This document shows positions 10,101 through 21,587 of a DNA stretch of 64,000 bases, one piece after another (position 1 is the first letter of the stretch; each line of letters begins with the position of its first letter). Source of the stretch: Linnemannia hyalina (Eukaryota > Mortierellomycota > Mortierellomycetes > Mortierellales > Mortierellaceae). The notes beneath the pieces were generated by a model, which worked only from the letters and a program-made list of their open reading frames with translations, searched no databases and was not told the origin of the DNA. The position numbers and the translations under genes are program-made. Location: positions 434,001-498,000 of the forward strand of contig JAHRHY010000018.1 of the NCBI GenBank assembly GCA_019671135.1, in the 5' to 3' direction.

Positions 10101-12565
10101 TTGATCCGCCCTCGACCCGCCAACATGGGTCAAAGAGTAACAGAACAAGGTTTATGATCCGCGCAAAGTCGGTTGTGTTGGCGACAGGAACATTCGATCA
10201 GCCCAAGAAGCTGCCAGCGGCAGAAGCCGACCCCTGTGCACTCCCAGCGTCGCCTACAGCCATGATTCAACAGTCTTTCCATGACACCCGCCAGCTCGAG
10301 GAATGGATGAAACGACATGACGGATCTGCTCCCCTTCGGCTAACAGCGGCCTCACCTCCACCCTCGCCATCATCATCACCGTCCAAGCCTCTCGCCATTA
10401 TCGACATTATACAGCCAACATTGTCATCAGCGTCCACACTACCGATTGTGATTGTCGGAACAGGACTCTCAGCAGCTGACGCGATTCTTCTGATCCACGA
10501 GAAGCAACCCTGGCGACGTGTCATCCATATCTACAAGCATTTTTCGGCATCGGAACCATCACCGCTCAAGAGATGCCATCGAGATGTCTACCCAGAGTAC
10601 AATTCAATCTGGATGCGGATGAAGCGATTTGCGACGCTGAAGAACTCGGTTCAGTCCTATCACCATCCCAAGGAAGGCGAACAGCCATGTCGTGTTTTTG
10701 GGAACATTGACAAGCAGTCGACCTGTGAGCCGTGCAAACAGTTGTTGCCTCAGGAGGACCAGGACCAGGGCCGCGACAACATGTTTGCCCCACTCTGCGC
10801 GGCATGTTCGTACAAGGGTTTGCCGGATGCGTCGGTTTCGAGCTGGGATCCGGTGACAGGGCAGATCGTGTTGGTTCTGAGCCATGGAGTTGTCATTCAG
10901 GAACAGGTCGCTGCGGTTGGAGTGTTTATTGGCAAGCAGGTCCATATGGGATTCCTGAAGGGCTCCCTTGCTCAGGAGATGCTGTCGTCCTCACCCTCGT
11001 CTCCTCTTGGAGACAGCTCTGCCCTTGGACTGAGACTCGGTGTTGGTGAAGCAGGCAGTGTCTCGTTGAGTGGAAGGAGCACGAGGAGGAAGAGGAGTAG
11101 CAGTCAGGCTGCAAAAGAACTGGCGGTCGATATCCCAACACCACCCTGTACGCCACCGCGTTCACCTACTCTTCGACCTATGGGAATGTCCGCTTCTACG
11201 ACGACTGCGCGACAGCAATTTTGGCACAAGCAGGCTCTCGAGTGTCTGCATCGCTGTCGCACGGGTTTGTCTTCCTCGGACACTCCTTCCTCGTCCGCAT
11301 TGAAGGTTGGGAGCGAGAGGGAAGAGACGTCTCAGGAATCAGAAGAAGGATGCAGTCAGGACGAGCAACAAGACGTCTCTGACCAGGAGGAAGAGGAGGA
11401 GAAAGAAGAGGATGAACAAACGGACCCTTCGCAGGTGCTGACTCTCCTGAAGCCTCTCGTATCGGACATGTACAACTTTCGACTGATCCCCACTAGTATT
11501 GCCGAGCCCGTCGTCGTTCACCAACGAGGAGCCACGATTCCTTCGTCGCCTCTTTCAGTCTTGCCCTCCTCCGGTGTCAGCGCAGGCACGGCGCCGATGA
11601 CTCTTTTGACAACTGCGCCCACGTTCCCCACCAAGGCCAAGAGGTGTACTCGTCTGCCTTGTTACCCCATCCGACGACCATCAATTGCTGATTCTACCGC
11701 GGAATCCTCTTCAACGGCACCCGAGAACGAGAGTACCGAGATTGCGACCGCCACGACGATCACTAGAGCCGCGACCATAGGTGACGAAGCCCGAGGAGAA
11801 GGAGGTAGTCTCAGCGATGCGGCAAGTCGAGTTGGCAAGAACATTATGGCCATGTCGAGTGCGTGCATCTCGATGCCATGTTCGCCACTATTGGGTTCCC
11901 GGATTGTTTGCCCAACCCTTCCTACTCCACCCTTGTTTAGTCTCTATGCGGCCGCGGCGAATGCATTGACCAACTCGATGGCAGCTTTGACACCGCGGTG
12001 TTCTTTGATCTCTGCTTCTGTGGCGGCCTTCAACACTTCCACGTCGTCGCCTTCGTCTTCGTCTTCGGTTCTGTCGTCTAGGCGGTCTTCGAGGTGTTCG
12101 AGGTCGTCGTCCATGTCGTCCTTGGCTCTCTCGACAATTACATCGCTGGACTCGAGCAATGGGGCTGTTGCTGCGTCGGCTGCGGTCGCAGATGGTACAC
12201 AGGCTGTCGCTGCTATTGGGGTGGCTGATGTTGAGCCCACTGGCGGCGCTGCCACAGTCGCTGTCACAGCTACCATTGCGAGGAAGGGTGTTACGGAGGA
12301 AGAGCGCCAACCTGACTACAGCCACGACGATCAGGACACTAGTGAAGATGGGTTGACAGAGGATGTTGTCGACGAAGATGATGATGAAGAGGAGGACGAG
12401 TTGCCGTATCCTCCACCAGCAACACCTGCAGAAAAGCTGATCGAACCTTGCATGGACCATTCGATCTATGCGGCGGGAGCGATTACAGGATCCAAGTTTG
12501 TGCGCTATGTGCTTGGTAATGGCGTTGCTATCGTTGCTGACATTTTACGTAGCGAGACCATATAG
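7134..12565 (+). CDS. OSGIN-type FAD/NAD(P)-binding protein (oxidative stress-induced growth inhibitor family)
   Basis: Four exons, 7134-7290, 7626-7783, 9268-9668 and 9715-12565, join in frame to 1188 residues. The exon 1/2 junction rebuilds the first dinucleotide-binding motif, GNGPAG at residues 53-58, followed by a segment ending SGFEPYY and an HPDPILHRML block typical of OSGIN1/2. Later family marks are HIVLGRGDVGGIW, an ATGTF motif at 395-399, a second Rossmann motif GTGLSAADA at 487-495, a CHRDVYPEYN block, and the C-terminal AAGAITGSKFVRYVLGNG near 1158. About 480 Ser/Ala/Thr/Glu-rich residues (about 654-1133) separate the core from this last motif, and two CxxC pairs (576-579, 600-603) lie after the second Rossmann fold. 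The protein is about twice the length of animal OSGINs. Intron 2 is 1484 bases, far longer than the others. The enzymatic substrate is unknown; animal homologues act in oxidative-stress growth control. Confidence 0.88.
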
Positions 12566-12583
12566 ACTTCCCTTTTTTTCTTT

Positions 12584-12615
<32 letters not shown>

Positions 12616-12867
12616 TTCTATCATTTCTTTTCATTTCTTTTACATTTTATTACCTTAGAGATTGTAACAACAACAAAAGTAGTAGTAGACTTTTTTTCTT
12701 TTTGTTTTCTTGTCATTCTGTTGTCTTCCTTTTGTTTTCTTCTTTCAAAAAAATAAAAACATTCCTGTATCATCATAGACAGAGTGTTCACCTTTTTTTT
12801 TTTATTTACTGTGTGCACCCTGCTTTTTCACCGGCTAAGCGCATGTATGCTGGGCTGAAAAATGCAC

Positions 12868-12868
<1 letters not shown>

Positions 12869-12904
<36 letters not shown>
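12869..12904. repeat. Poly-A tract, 36 bases
   Basis: One of the longest homopolymers in the window. It lies 300 bases past the OSGIN stop and beyond the AATAAA signal, so it could be genomic slippage or the tail of an old retrocopy; no adjoining processed copy is visible. Confidence 0.9.
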
Positions 12905-12906
<2 letters not shown>

Positions 12907-13031
12907 AAGGCATCAATTGGTATGCTTGGCATGCCACTAGTATGGCATGACTACATGATGCCTCTCTCTCTCCCTCTCTCTCCTTTTCCTTGCATAGATG
13001 CAGTGTTTACTTCTAGGTCGTAAAGCCCAAA

Positions 13032-13065
13032 CCCCCCCCCCAAAAAAAAAAAAAAAAAAAAAAAA
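13032..13065. repeat. C10-A24 compound homopolymer
   Basis: Ten C followed directly by 24 A. Simple repeat with no associated gene. Confidence 0.9.
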
Positions 13066-15251
13066 CTGGCAGCACAGGATCATCGCGGAGATCGCGCCCT
13101 TTTGATGTGATGGGATGTCCATTAGCTACAGGGAATTTAAGACCTTTGAGGCGTCCAACGAACAGGTCCCCTTCAGGTGAACACAACTCCGCAGTAACTA
13201 GGGTCTTTCTCCTACAATTGCTTTACCGAGTAAGGATCCTTGGGAGGATCATGGCGGAAAGGTTACTTGTCATGGCGGCGATGGCTGTGCTGTCGTCAAG
13301 GTTCACATAAATAGGAGGAGGGGGGAGGGACGGTCGGTTCGTGCAAAACTCTGCCTATCCTGTATTGACTCCACAACGAACAATTGTAAAAAAAAAAAAT
13401 GAAGACGCCGCAACATCAAATCGCGCCTGTTTCTTTTCCTCCTCTTCCTCACAACCATGTTCCATACCTCCACCACCACTGCAGCAGCTCGTGGGGGCTT
13501 TATTCCCTCTCCTCTCGATCCATCCACTCTTCTTCCTCCAATTTCAAGAAACATGTCTTCTCCACCACCACTACCGACCCCAAAGGAACCCCCCCCCCCC
13601 TCTGAATCATCGACCCTCCCCGAACCAGCACCCCTCCAAGACCCGTCGTATCCTTCTCGAGGAAGTCGCGACGTTTGAAGAGATGGGAGTCGAAACATGT
13701 GAGAAGGATGGGGTCGGGTGGGATTAACACCAATCTGAATTTCTTGATAGTGAATAGAGAGGGGGGGGAGGTTGCGATGACCGAGTTTGGGGATGTGGAA
13801 GCGGAAGCGGATGCGGAGGCAAAGAGGGATTGTGGAGGAACAGTTTCCTCCCTCTTTTATATTACCTTGGAATCACAGACCTATATGAACACAAAGTTTA
13901 TAGTTCTTTAGGCATTGTGCACATATGACCCGGATTGGGCAAAGCATGGCAAAGCAACAAATGTAAACAAGCGAACAGTGGACCCACACGACCGGCGCGG
14001 GTCCTTTATTGACTGGTCCCACGGGGTTCTCTCTCAAGCTGCTTACGACTGCTCTAATTCCCCACGACCGAATTATTGGCAATTGGAGGGGTGTCACACG
14101 TCCACACCAACACGAACACCAAGCAAACCACAACTCTCTTTCCTTCGCAACGGCACATGAGAACAGGTTTATTCTTGGATTCCAATTGATACCGACTAAT
14201 GGCCTTATGAGGGTGTACCGTGTGAGAGATGAAGAGATGTGTCTCATCCCCCTTCCTCGACTACTTTGTTGTTGGTGGTGGAAGGTAGGGAGGGGGGAAC
14301 CCAGGCACCCCGAAAAAGAGAGGGGAGAGGCATGAATGAAATAAACGAAGAAAGCGGTCCTCAGAGAAATAGAGCAACGAGAGAAGAAGAAGAATGAAAT
14401 CAAGGGGGCGTGGATGAAGATCGAAAACGAGGAAAAAGGAAGGGAGGAAGGACATGCACTCGAATTCATGCCTCTGCCTGACTCACCGCTTTGCAGTCTC
14501 CCCAACCTTCCTAACTCACCCCAGTGGGCAAAGTCGATCTTGGACTTTTGCTTGGCTGGGCCATGAGGGGTTGCTGTGGTGACGGCGTGTCTATGTTGAC
14601 AGATGGAAGCACGCAAGATTTTTGAGATGGCGAGAAAGAGAGAAAGAGAGAAAGAGAGAAAGAGAAGGATGTGAAAGAGTATTCACAGCAAAAAGAACAG
14701 AGGACAAGGACAGTGTGTTTTGATTCAACGATCGTCTGGTTAGTTACTCGTCCCCATGCGAGCGAGAGATGAATGGTCACTTTAGCACCCTTCCCCTACT
14801 GCAGTTTTCTTTTCGTCGTCATCTTCTCACCTTCAAGAAGTAGGTGCTCTCAGTTCTTTGTTTGTCAGGTGTGCACCTTCATCTTTCTTGTCCCACCTTT
14901 GCATCGAATTAGTGTCATTCATTTTGGTCTCTGTGCACTGTGGCTGAATCAATGGTCCTTGTCTGTCCTCCCGTCCTCTCTATCTCTCTCTCTTTTTTAA
15001 CCCTCTCCATCCTTCTTTTCCCCTCTTCCTTTTCTTCTCTTGTTTTCTTTCACACAACCACCTATCTCTTTTACCGCAACTACTCCTCCACGCAACCAGT
15101 ATTAATACTATAACCATTACCCGCAACAACAACGGCTCAGCGATAACTCCTCCCTTCCCTGCACAGCACTCCTCGGCACACTACCTCCCTTCATTCAAAC
15201 TCAACAACACCCTTTTTGCTCGGAATACAAAAGAAAAAAGAGCTCTGAACC

Positions 15252-16870
15252 ATGCCAGTCTTTGCAAGGATTGCCACTGCTGACCCAGTCGAGGCCACCG
15301 CCATCACCACCCTCGACCTTGTCCTCGACACTTCCCTTTTATCCGAGTCATCCTCTTCCTCGTCCTCAACGGCCTCCACCTCAACCTCTTCCCCCCTGTC
15401 AGTCTCGACCACTGACACTGATGTCGTCTGCCAATGCATCTGCCCCTCATCACCCACCATCTCCTCCGACAACATGCTGCTCATCGATGGAATCCTAAAC
15501 GGTCACCAAAGCAAGTCAGAACTCGCAACCCTCCTCGAGTCTTCCACGTCCTCAGTCCTCTTCCAAGGCCACCTGGTCTCTTGTCCACTCCACTGCCCTG
15601 CCGATGTTGATCAACCAGGGTTTGCACAGCTCAAACAACAAGCGCTTCTGAAACAACAGCAGCTCGCGTTGTTGCAACAGCGTTTACAGGAGCAACTAGA
15701 GGAGCAACAGCAGCATGAGGAGCTGGAGAAGCAGAGGAAGGAACAGATAATGAGGTTGCAGAGGTTGAGGAGGAAGGATCCATATGAGGGGGTGAGGTTG
15801 CTGCCGACCAGGAGTTGTCATTTGTATCCAGGGAGCAAGTTTAGAGGCAAGCAGCAGTCGGGGACCAACAGCTATGATGTTGTCGTCGACATCAAGGTAA
15901 AATCTACACTCCTCTTTTGGATTTCATAACCTGGACGTTTTTTTTGTTCTGAAAGAAGGAAGAGCGCAGAGGAAGATGCGATGCATAATAATCGGCACAT
16001 TAACTGACTGACTTTCTCTCTCTTTTCCCTATCCTCCCTTCCTCCAACTCGATGAAATAGCATGTCAACTTGAATGACTCAACGTTATGCGGATACCTGC
16101 ACATCAGGGGACTGACAAGGGAGTACCCGGAGCTGACGACTTTCTTTGACGCCGAGATTATCGGTCCTCAGTACTCGTTTCTGACACAGAAGTGGGATGC
16201 CACCGAAGACACCGACCAAGAGCATTGGGTAAGCATCATGGAAGGAAACAACCGGACCAAAAGGAACACTGGAAACGATCAAAGCTCAACTCGAAGAAAG
16301 GGAAAACAACGTGTCTGTGGTCAAATTGGATATCGTTCATGCATGTATGGCATGTGTGACCAAAAAAGAAAGCCAATATCTCAATTTATTAACTCTGCAT
16401 CTCCAATGCGCCCTTTCTCGCTTCGCCGCTCGCCCCTTTCGCTCTCGCTTCTAGGCCCTGTTCCAACAGTTCCAGGGTAGTCTGTACAACATGGAGTCGC
16501 GCCAGGATGATCTAAAGGACGGCGATGTGGTGTTCATGCGATGGAAGGAACACTTTTTGGTACCCGATCATCGTGTCGAGGGGATCACAGGCGCCAGCTT
16601 TGCAGGATTCTATTACATCTGTTACAACAAGCGGACTGGACATATCAATGGGTACTATTTCCACCAGTCCAGCGAGAAGTAGGTTCAACTTTTTTTTCGT
16701 TTTCTCGTGGTTTTGTAGAAGTATGTTGTTCAATTGACATGGTGGAGATACCAAATTGAATCGTGTTCTGACATCTTGTTCTGTGTTGTTTCTTTTCTCT
16801 AAGGTTCCAGCAATTGAAGTTGAGCCATGTGGAGGAGCGCAAGTCGTTTGGATCGTACGAGTTCCGTTGA
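15252..16870 (+). CDS. GID4: GID4/Vid24, degron-recognition subunit of the GID/CTLH E3 ubiquitin ligase
   Basis: Four exons, 15252-15896, 16061-16228, 16455-16678 and 16804-16870, give 367 residues with every junction in frame. The Vid24 beta-barrel begins near residue 191 (YPGSKFRGKQ) and continues with SYDVVVDIKHVNLNDS, LCGYLHIRGLT, EIIGPQYSFLTQKWDA, VFMRWKEHFLVPDHRV and GASFAGFYYIC, all close to yeast Vid24 and human GID4. In those proteins this barrel binds Pro/N-degrons of gluconeogenic enzymes and brings them to the GID ligase in the cytosol. The first 190 residues are divergent: a Ser/Thr-rich leader, then a Gln/Glu/Leu-rich segment (about 125-180) likely to form a coiled coil. The start is the ATG preceded by AACC. 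The last exon is only 67 bases and its K codon is split across the intron. Well supported. Confidence 0.94.
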
Positions 16871-17108
16871 ACCGTGTTTGCCTTGGACTCCTCTTCGACG
16901 CGGAAAACGCCTCTTAGTGGGCGACTGTCAGTCACGTTCTTTGCGCGTTCAAAATAGCATGGCCCCTCTTACTCTCTACCCCGTTTGTCAATACTCTTTA
17001 TACCTATCCAACCTCAAATGTCATACCAAAAAACATTCTGTACCATAATAAAAAACACTCGACCTTTCAGCTATTATTTTTGTTTTTTTATCGTTTGTTT
17101 TATTTCGA

Positions 17109-17111
<3 letters not shown>

Positions 17112-17146
<35 letters not shown>
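17112..17146. repeat. Poly-T tract, 35 bases
   Basis: Homopolymer about 240 bases past the GID4 stop. Confidence 0.9.
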
Positions 17147-17147
<1 letters not shown>

Positions 17148-17633
17148 GTGCTGTGCCTTGTCGTCGTCGTCATGAATACTACCTGGAAAAATAAAGCAAC
17201 AAGTAAACTTGAGTTAGATCACAAGTTTCATTTTTTTTTTTTTTCATTGAGATCTGTTTCCAAAAAAGAGATCTGAAAAAAAAAAATGTGTTTGTGGCTC
17301 AGGTAATGGGTATGTTGGATCCATGGCTCCGAAGAGACGTCATAAAGACTAATCGTTAAGCATCATTGCTAAAAACACACGTTGGGGAAAGAAAAGTAGA
17401 TCTGTTTTATAAAAAGGGCATGGAGCCGTTTGTTTACCTTTTTCGTGAAAGTGGAGGGAGGGGAGGAAGAGGGGGGAGGGTGAAGGGGAAGTGGGGGAAA
17501 GAAGTGTTTTGGACAACAGAAACAAAAAGTGAAAGTTTTTTTATGTCTGTTTTGAGTGAGAGATGCCTTGTTGACCCTTAACTGTGTTTTTTTTGGTGGC
17601 GTGCCGGAAATTGGGGAGATTTCGAAATGCGCG

Positions 17634-17663
<30 letters not shown>
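17634..17663. repeat. Poly-A tract, 30 bases
   Basis: Homopolymer directly upstream of the STAND relic. Confidence 0.9.
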
Positions 17664-17664
<1 letters not shown>

Positions 17665-17825
17665 CGATAGACGCGTTGTTTGTTCTTATTGCTGCTCTGG
17701 CTGAGGAGTCCCATGGTAGCGATCGTGGCGACAAGGAACAGATATATGGTGTGGTGAACGGTTTTTTGTATATTGCGCAAAGGTGTGGGGGAAGGGGGGG
17801 AAGGACTAAACATAGGCTTGGCTCT

Positions 17826-18970
17826 AATATTGAAACACAAACCGGCAAATCAACATTCTGTCAACACCTCGAGGACTGACTATGGCAGGAATACAGGCCC
17901 AGTGGTCGTATCCCCCTTTTCATCTACTTACCGGTCCTAGACCGACCGCATAAGGGCTTGGTAGCAGAGCAACTGAGGATGGTTGGCCTTTCGGAGGAGC
18001 TGATATGGGAGCTGAAGAATCACCGCAAGCTCTTATTGGTCTGCGATGGGTACGACGAGAGTTTGCTTACCTGCAACCTTTACACGACCAACCTCTTCAG
18101 CCGACCTCGACAATGGGACGTCAAGCTACTCATCATCTGTCGCACTCAGTATCTCGGACCAGACTATCGCAATTGCTTTGTTCCAATGGCGGCAGGCCTG
18201 TTTAATCGATCTGCCAACAATCTTTTCCACGAGGCTGTCATAGCACCACTTTCCAAGAACCAAATCGAGTCGTATTTGCAAGCGTCTACACGGAACCAAA
18301 TACCAGAAGGACCTGGCGATGGCAATCCACCAGCGACAAGGGGGGTCAACCCGATGTCGATTACTCTCACCTGTGGGACAATCAGACATAGAAGGCGCGG
18401 AAATTTGGTCCTGATCCTGTATGACGCCTCCTTTGAGACTCTAGTCTGTTGAGTCGCGGCGGCAACCAACGCCGCTTCCATCATCCATTCATTTCGGACT
18501 ATTTTCTCTCCTGCACCATCTGGGACCGTTATCAGGCGTACCGCTGATGATGGCCCGCAAGCTTTTTCGTCGCCACTCTGATCTCAATTAGTGACCATTC
18601 ACTGTTCTGAAAGAATTTTGTCCAAGAATCATCAGTTATCGACTTTCTCGCGGAACAAGTCCTAAGACAGCCAGGTTTCAAGCGTCACTTGTACGCGCTC
18701 ATTTTGTCGGCCAAGTCAGATTTTTCTAGCGAATATGACTGCAGTGAACGCCGCCATGGCCTTGCTCCGAGCCTACACAAAGTTCAGTGGAGCAGACGAC
18801 CAAGGTGTTTGCGTCCCAGTAGATGATCGTCAGACTTGAATGGGGTCACTCTATTCATAGACCTGCACGCTCTGAACTCCTCACCAGCGTCCATGTTTTG
18901 GGTGCATTTTCGCCAGATGGGGAACTTTCGTAAGTGGTGTGCCTAGGAGTGTCGGTATCTACAACACATT
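17826..18970 (+). pseudogene. Degenerate STAND NTPase (NACHT, pentapeptide-like linker, first WD40 blade)
   Basis: Successive fragments in different + frames follow the order of a NACHT-WD40 protein. A Walker A remnant (TGKSTFCQHLED, GKS codons at 17844-17852) runs into a premature TGA at 17877-17879. The same frame continues with LWQEYRPSGRIPLFIYLP, a Walker B-like LLLVCDGYDES, then IICRTQYLGPDYR and a sensor-like FHEAVIAPLSKNQIESYL ending near 18,285. A helical part seems deleted. Shifted frames carry KDLAMAIHQRQ (about 18,310) and DVDYSHLW, SSLLSRGGNQRRF and DYFLSCTIWD, interrupted by stops at 18389, 18422 and 18434. VIDFLAEQVLRQPGFKRHL begins at 18635, an ANMTAVNAAMALLRAYTKFS segment near 18,732, then FSPDGEL and SVGIYNTF, which look like a first WD40 blade. 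Intact relatives are, from memory, abundant in Mortierella genomes and are NLR-like. With stops, shifts and a deletion this copy cannot encode a working protein. Confidence 0.8.
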
Positions 18971-21587
18971 CTGAGATCACCAATATTGCATTACAAACCC
19001 TGCCTCTTGGCTTCGCAACTGTCATCTAGGTGCGGAAAGTCAGTATTTAACGATTTCACTATATAAAACAAATGTGATTGAACATCTTAAACAGATTGTT
19101 GTACTTTTAACCTCTTCTGTGTGTTGAATCAGGTATGTTCGACAGAAGGAAACATGAATGATTACAAACGAAAGCGACGTAAAGGAGACACGGATTGATT
19201 CTTTTTTTTTACACAGCGGCAGATGGTTAACTGTTTGCATATTGGATGCAGAGGAGCTAACAGGGTAATACTACCAACCGTCCAGGCAGGGTGATGATTA
19301 CTACCCACCTTGGTGTTGATCTGATCTGCGCTGTCGGTACTCATTCAGGTGTGAAAGAATTAGTGGCAAACACTTCAAGTCCTCTGATTGGTTAGCAAAC
19401 CTTATCATAGATAACGGCTCTGATCAACGCATAATAGCCCTACTTCTTTTAGAGGTAATCTCCTCCTATAGATCGTCCCTTTCTCCAAACATACCATCAT
19501 GTTTATCTTTCATCGTTTTTAGTTATTCCTACTAAAGACAGAGAAGGCTTTTAAAATGGTGAACGAAGAAGGTAAGCAGTGTGCAAGTGACTAACAAAAG
19601 GAGTTCCCTTGCGATTGGATCCCGCCCCTAAAGAAGCAGACTAGTGCGTGCGCAGACCGCAATGGTGAGAAGAAACGGCGGAGTGGCGCAAAATGAATAT
19701 GTATGGATTTCCTACGTCTCTAGTGTGAGAAAAAAACGAATCATACCCCTATGTCAGCAGCGAACGTACTCGTCTTTGCGGGAGATGAGAGGACAGTTAG
19801 GCCGGATAAAATGTGATTGGGAAGCGAAAACAAATTAGATAAAGGAGGAGGATTGTGTGCCAGCGGAATAGATTTTTAATCATTGCGTCGTCTTCTTCCT
19901 AGACCTATTTAGCTCAAAAGCCCAAAGGTGTGATCGAGAACGAGAAGGCGCGAGAGGAAGAGACTGTGAGAAAAAAAGCTTTCCTGAAAGAGTCATGGAC
20001 GGACGGATGGGCGAACACACACACACAGAAAAACAACGTTTAGCCCTTTTTTCTCCGAGTGGAGGGATTTAGTTTGGTTTGTTTTGTTGCTCACTTTTCG
20101 TCAAGGGTAACATAAAACATTAACAAATCAAGTAAACAACTTGCAGGGGCTCGGTCCAAGTGACAAGGCGCTACACACTATTCTTTATTTGTTTTTCTTT
20201 CTCGCAAGATTGACGCCTTACAGTTCAAGGACTAGGGCGCAAAGATTGATCGGATCCAAAAAAGTTAGAACCATAGAACAAAGGGTTGGGATTGCAGGAT
20301 GTGACAACGATGTGTCAGGCGGTAAGGGTTGGCGGTCAAAGGGCCAAAGTCAAAGAGCCGGAACCCAAAACATTTTCTAGACTTGCATGTGTTTTGTCGT
20401 TTGTGTTTTGTGGCGAGTTGAACAGGTTGTCCTGGATCGCATCATATTGCGCGTACAGTGCAGTGTGGGCGGTGAGTGAGCGTACGTGTAACCTCGCGTA
20501 ATGTCAAGCAACAGGAACAGAGCTGAACAGAAAAGCAAAATAAAAAAATAAGGTGGAGCGGTCATCCGCCCAAAACGCATAGAAACGCAAAAGAACAAGG
20601 AGGTTGGAGGAGTACTAAAAAAGCACGCCATACTATACCTTGCATTATTAATCCTTTCCCCCTGGATTCTCTGGTCTCTGGGCTACGGAATGGGTTATGT
20701 GTCTGTATGTCAATGACACTGACACTGGGTTTCCCTTTGGCCGCTTCGTTGAAAATTTCGCTACTCGATTGAGCCTGGCTGGGTTAGAAGCGAGCACGCC
20801 ATCGTAACGGCCCTCCATGTCCCTAAAACGGAAGTTGGCGGTCTCCTCCTCCTCGTTTAATTGTTTTCTAGTGCAAAAGAAGGCCTGGAGAGGAGGAGGA
20901 ATGGAAGTGGGTTGTGAGTGGTGTGTGCAGTTGGGGTGCGGGACTCAGCTTCAGATTCTTCCTACTCGCTGACATGAACCTTTTTTTTTTTTCTTCGTTT
21001 TTCATGTTTGATACCTTCACCTCATACGTTAGGATGGACTAAGACTTCTTGATTTCTAACCAATCCTTCAGTCGGATTCAAACCCCGGGGAGAGTTACAA
21101 AGAAGAAGGTCGAACGAGGGTCCACGAGAAACAAAAGGTGAACGGCCGCCTCCCGTTACACTGGCTGGTTGCTAAAGTAAAAATAAGAAAGACAAATGTG
21201 TGCCATCGCATCATCGCCTCGTTTACAAATTGAGGGAGACTGGCTGAGTGAGGAAACGTTATCTCGCACAAAGGCAAAGAAAATCTCCGGGGTCGATGGA
21301 TTCGTGGTTCATTAGCTAGCACCATTCCTTCGAATGTATAAAATGGAAGGGTCTGCCGCCCTCTTTTTTACAGATTTATCCTCTCTTCCTTTGTCTCTCG
21401 CCCTTCCTACCATTTTGTGTGTGTGTACACTTCTCTCATCTGCACAATACCCCGTCTTCAGCAGATCACACTCACCTTTCTCCTCCACGTCCTCCCTCCT
21501 TTTTTCCGCTCCACATTAACCTTCCTCTCGTCAATCAGCTTCCCTTTCTCCAAACCCATTACATAATATACATAACCCCTTTTCGCC
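18971..21587. other. Intergenic region upstream of the OPT gene
   Basis: No gene recognised. The repeat density is lower than in other gaps and the sequence is more complex, so older relics could hide here. The last 250 bases show a normal promoter layout for the OPT gene: TATAAAA at 21337-21343 and a pyrimidine-rich + strand leader (about 21,360-21,560). Confidence 0.55.
21337..21343 (+). promoter_or_regulatory. TATA box of the OPT gene
   Basis: TATAAAA lies 245 bases upstream of the OPT start codon and is followed by a CT-rich leader, consistent with a strong core promoter and a transcription start inside the tract. Confidence 0.5.

Larger units (their letters stand above)
12566..15251. 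other. Intergenic region, simple repeats
   Basis: The OSGIN 3' UTR begins here, with a TTTC-type repeat at about 12581-12616 and AATAAA at 12752-12757. Long homopolymers follow (36 A at 12869-12904; ten C then 24 A at 13032-13065). The 13.3-13.9 kb stretch has overlapping open frames on both strands but biased Ser/Pro/His composition and no motif, so I do not call a gene. From about 14,960 to 15,060 the + strand is pyrimidine-rich, the usual leader before a start codon, here GID4. A TGACTCA (Gcn4/AP-1 type) lies at 14479-14485. Confidence 0.6.
16871..17825. other. GID4 3' flank with long homopolymers
   Basis: An AATAAA at 17047-17052 can serve GID4. A 35-base T run (17112-17146) and a 30-base A run (17634-17663) flank a purine-rich stretch at 17.44-17.52 kb. 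No intact gene is visible. The frame entering the STAND relic is already open before 17820 but has no recognisable content. Confidence 0.6.

Noticed and set aside
12869..12904. Poly-A run as the tail of a retrotransposon or processed gene copy
   Set aside because: No element, target-site duplication or coding remnant is visible next to it.
13303..13911. Overlapping frames on both strands near 13.3-13.9 kb
   Set aside because: Biased Pro/Ser/His content, no shared motif, and no splice model giving a sensible protein.
21062..21090. tRNA-like T-loop (GGATTCAAACCCC)
   Set aside because: No matching A box, acceptor stem or anticodon arm at proper spacing.
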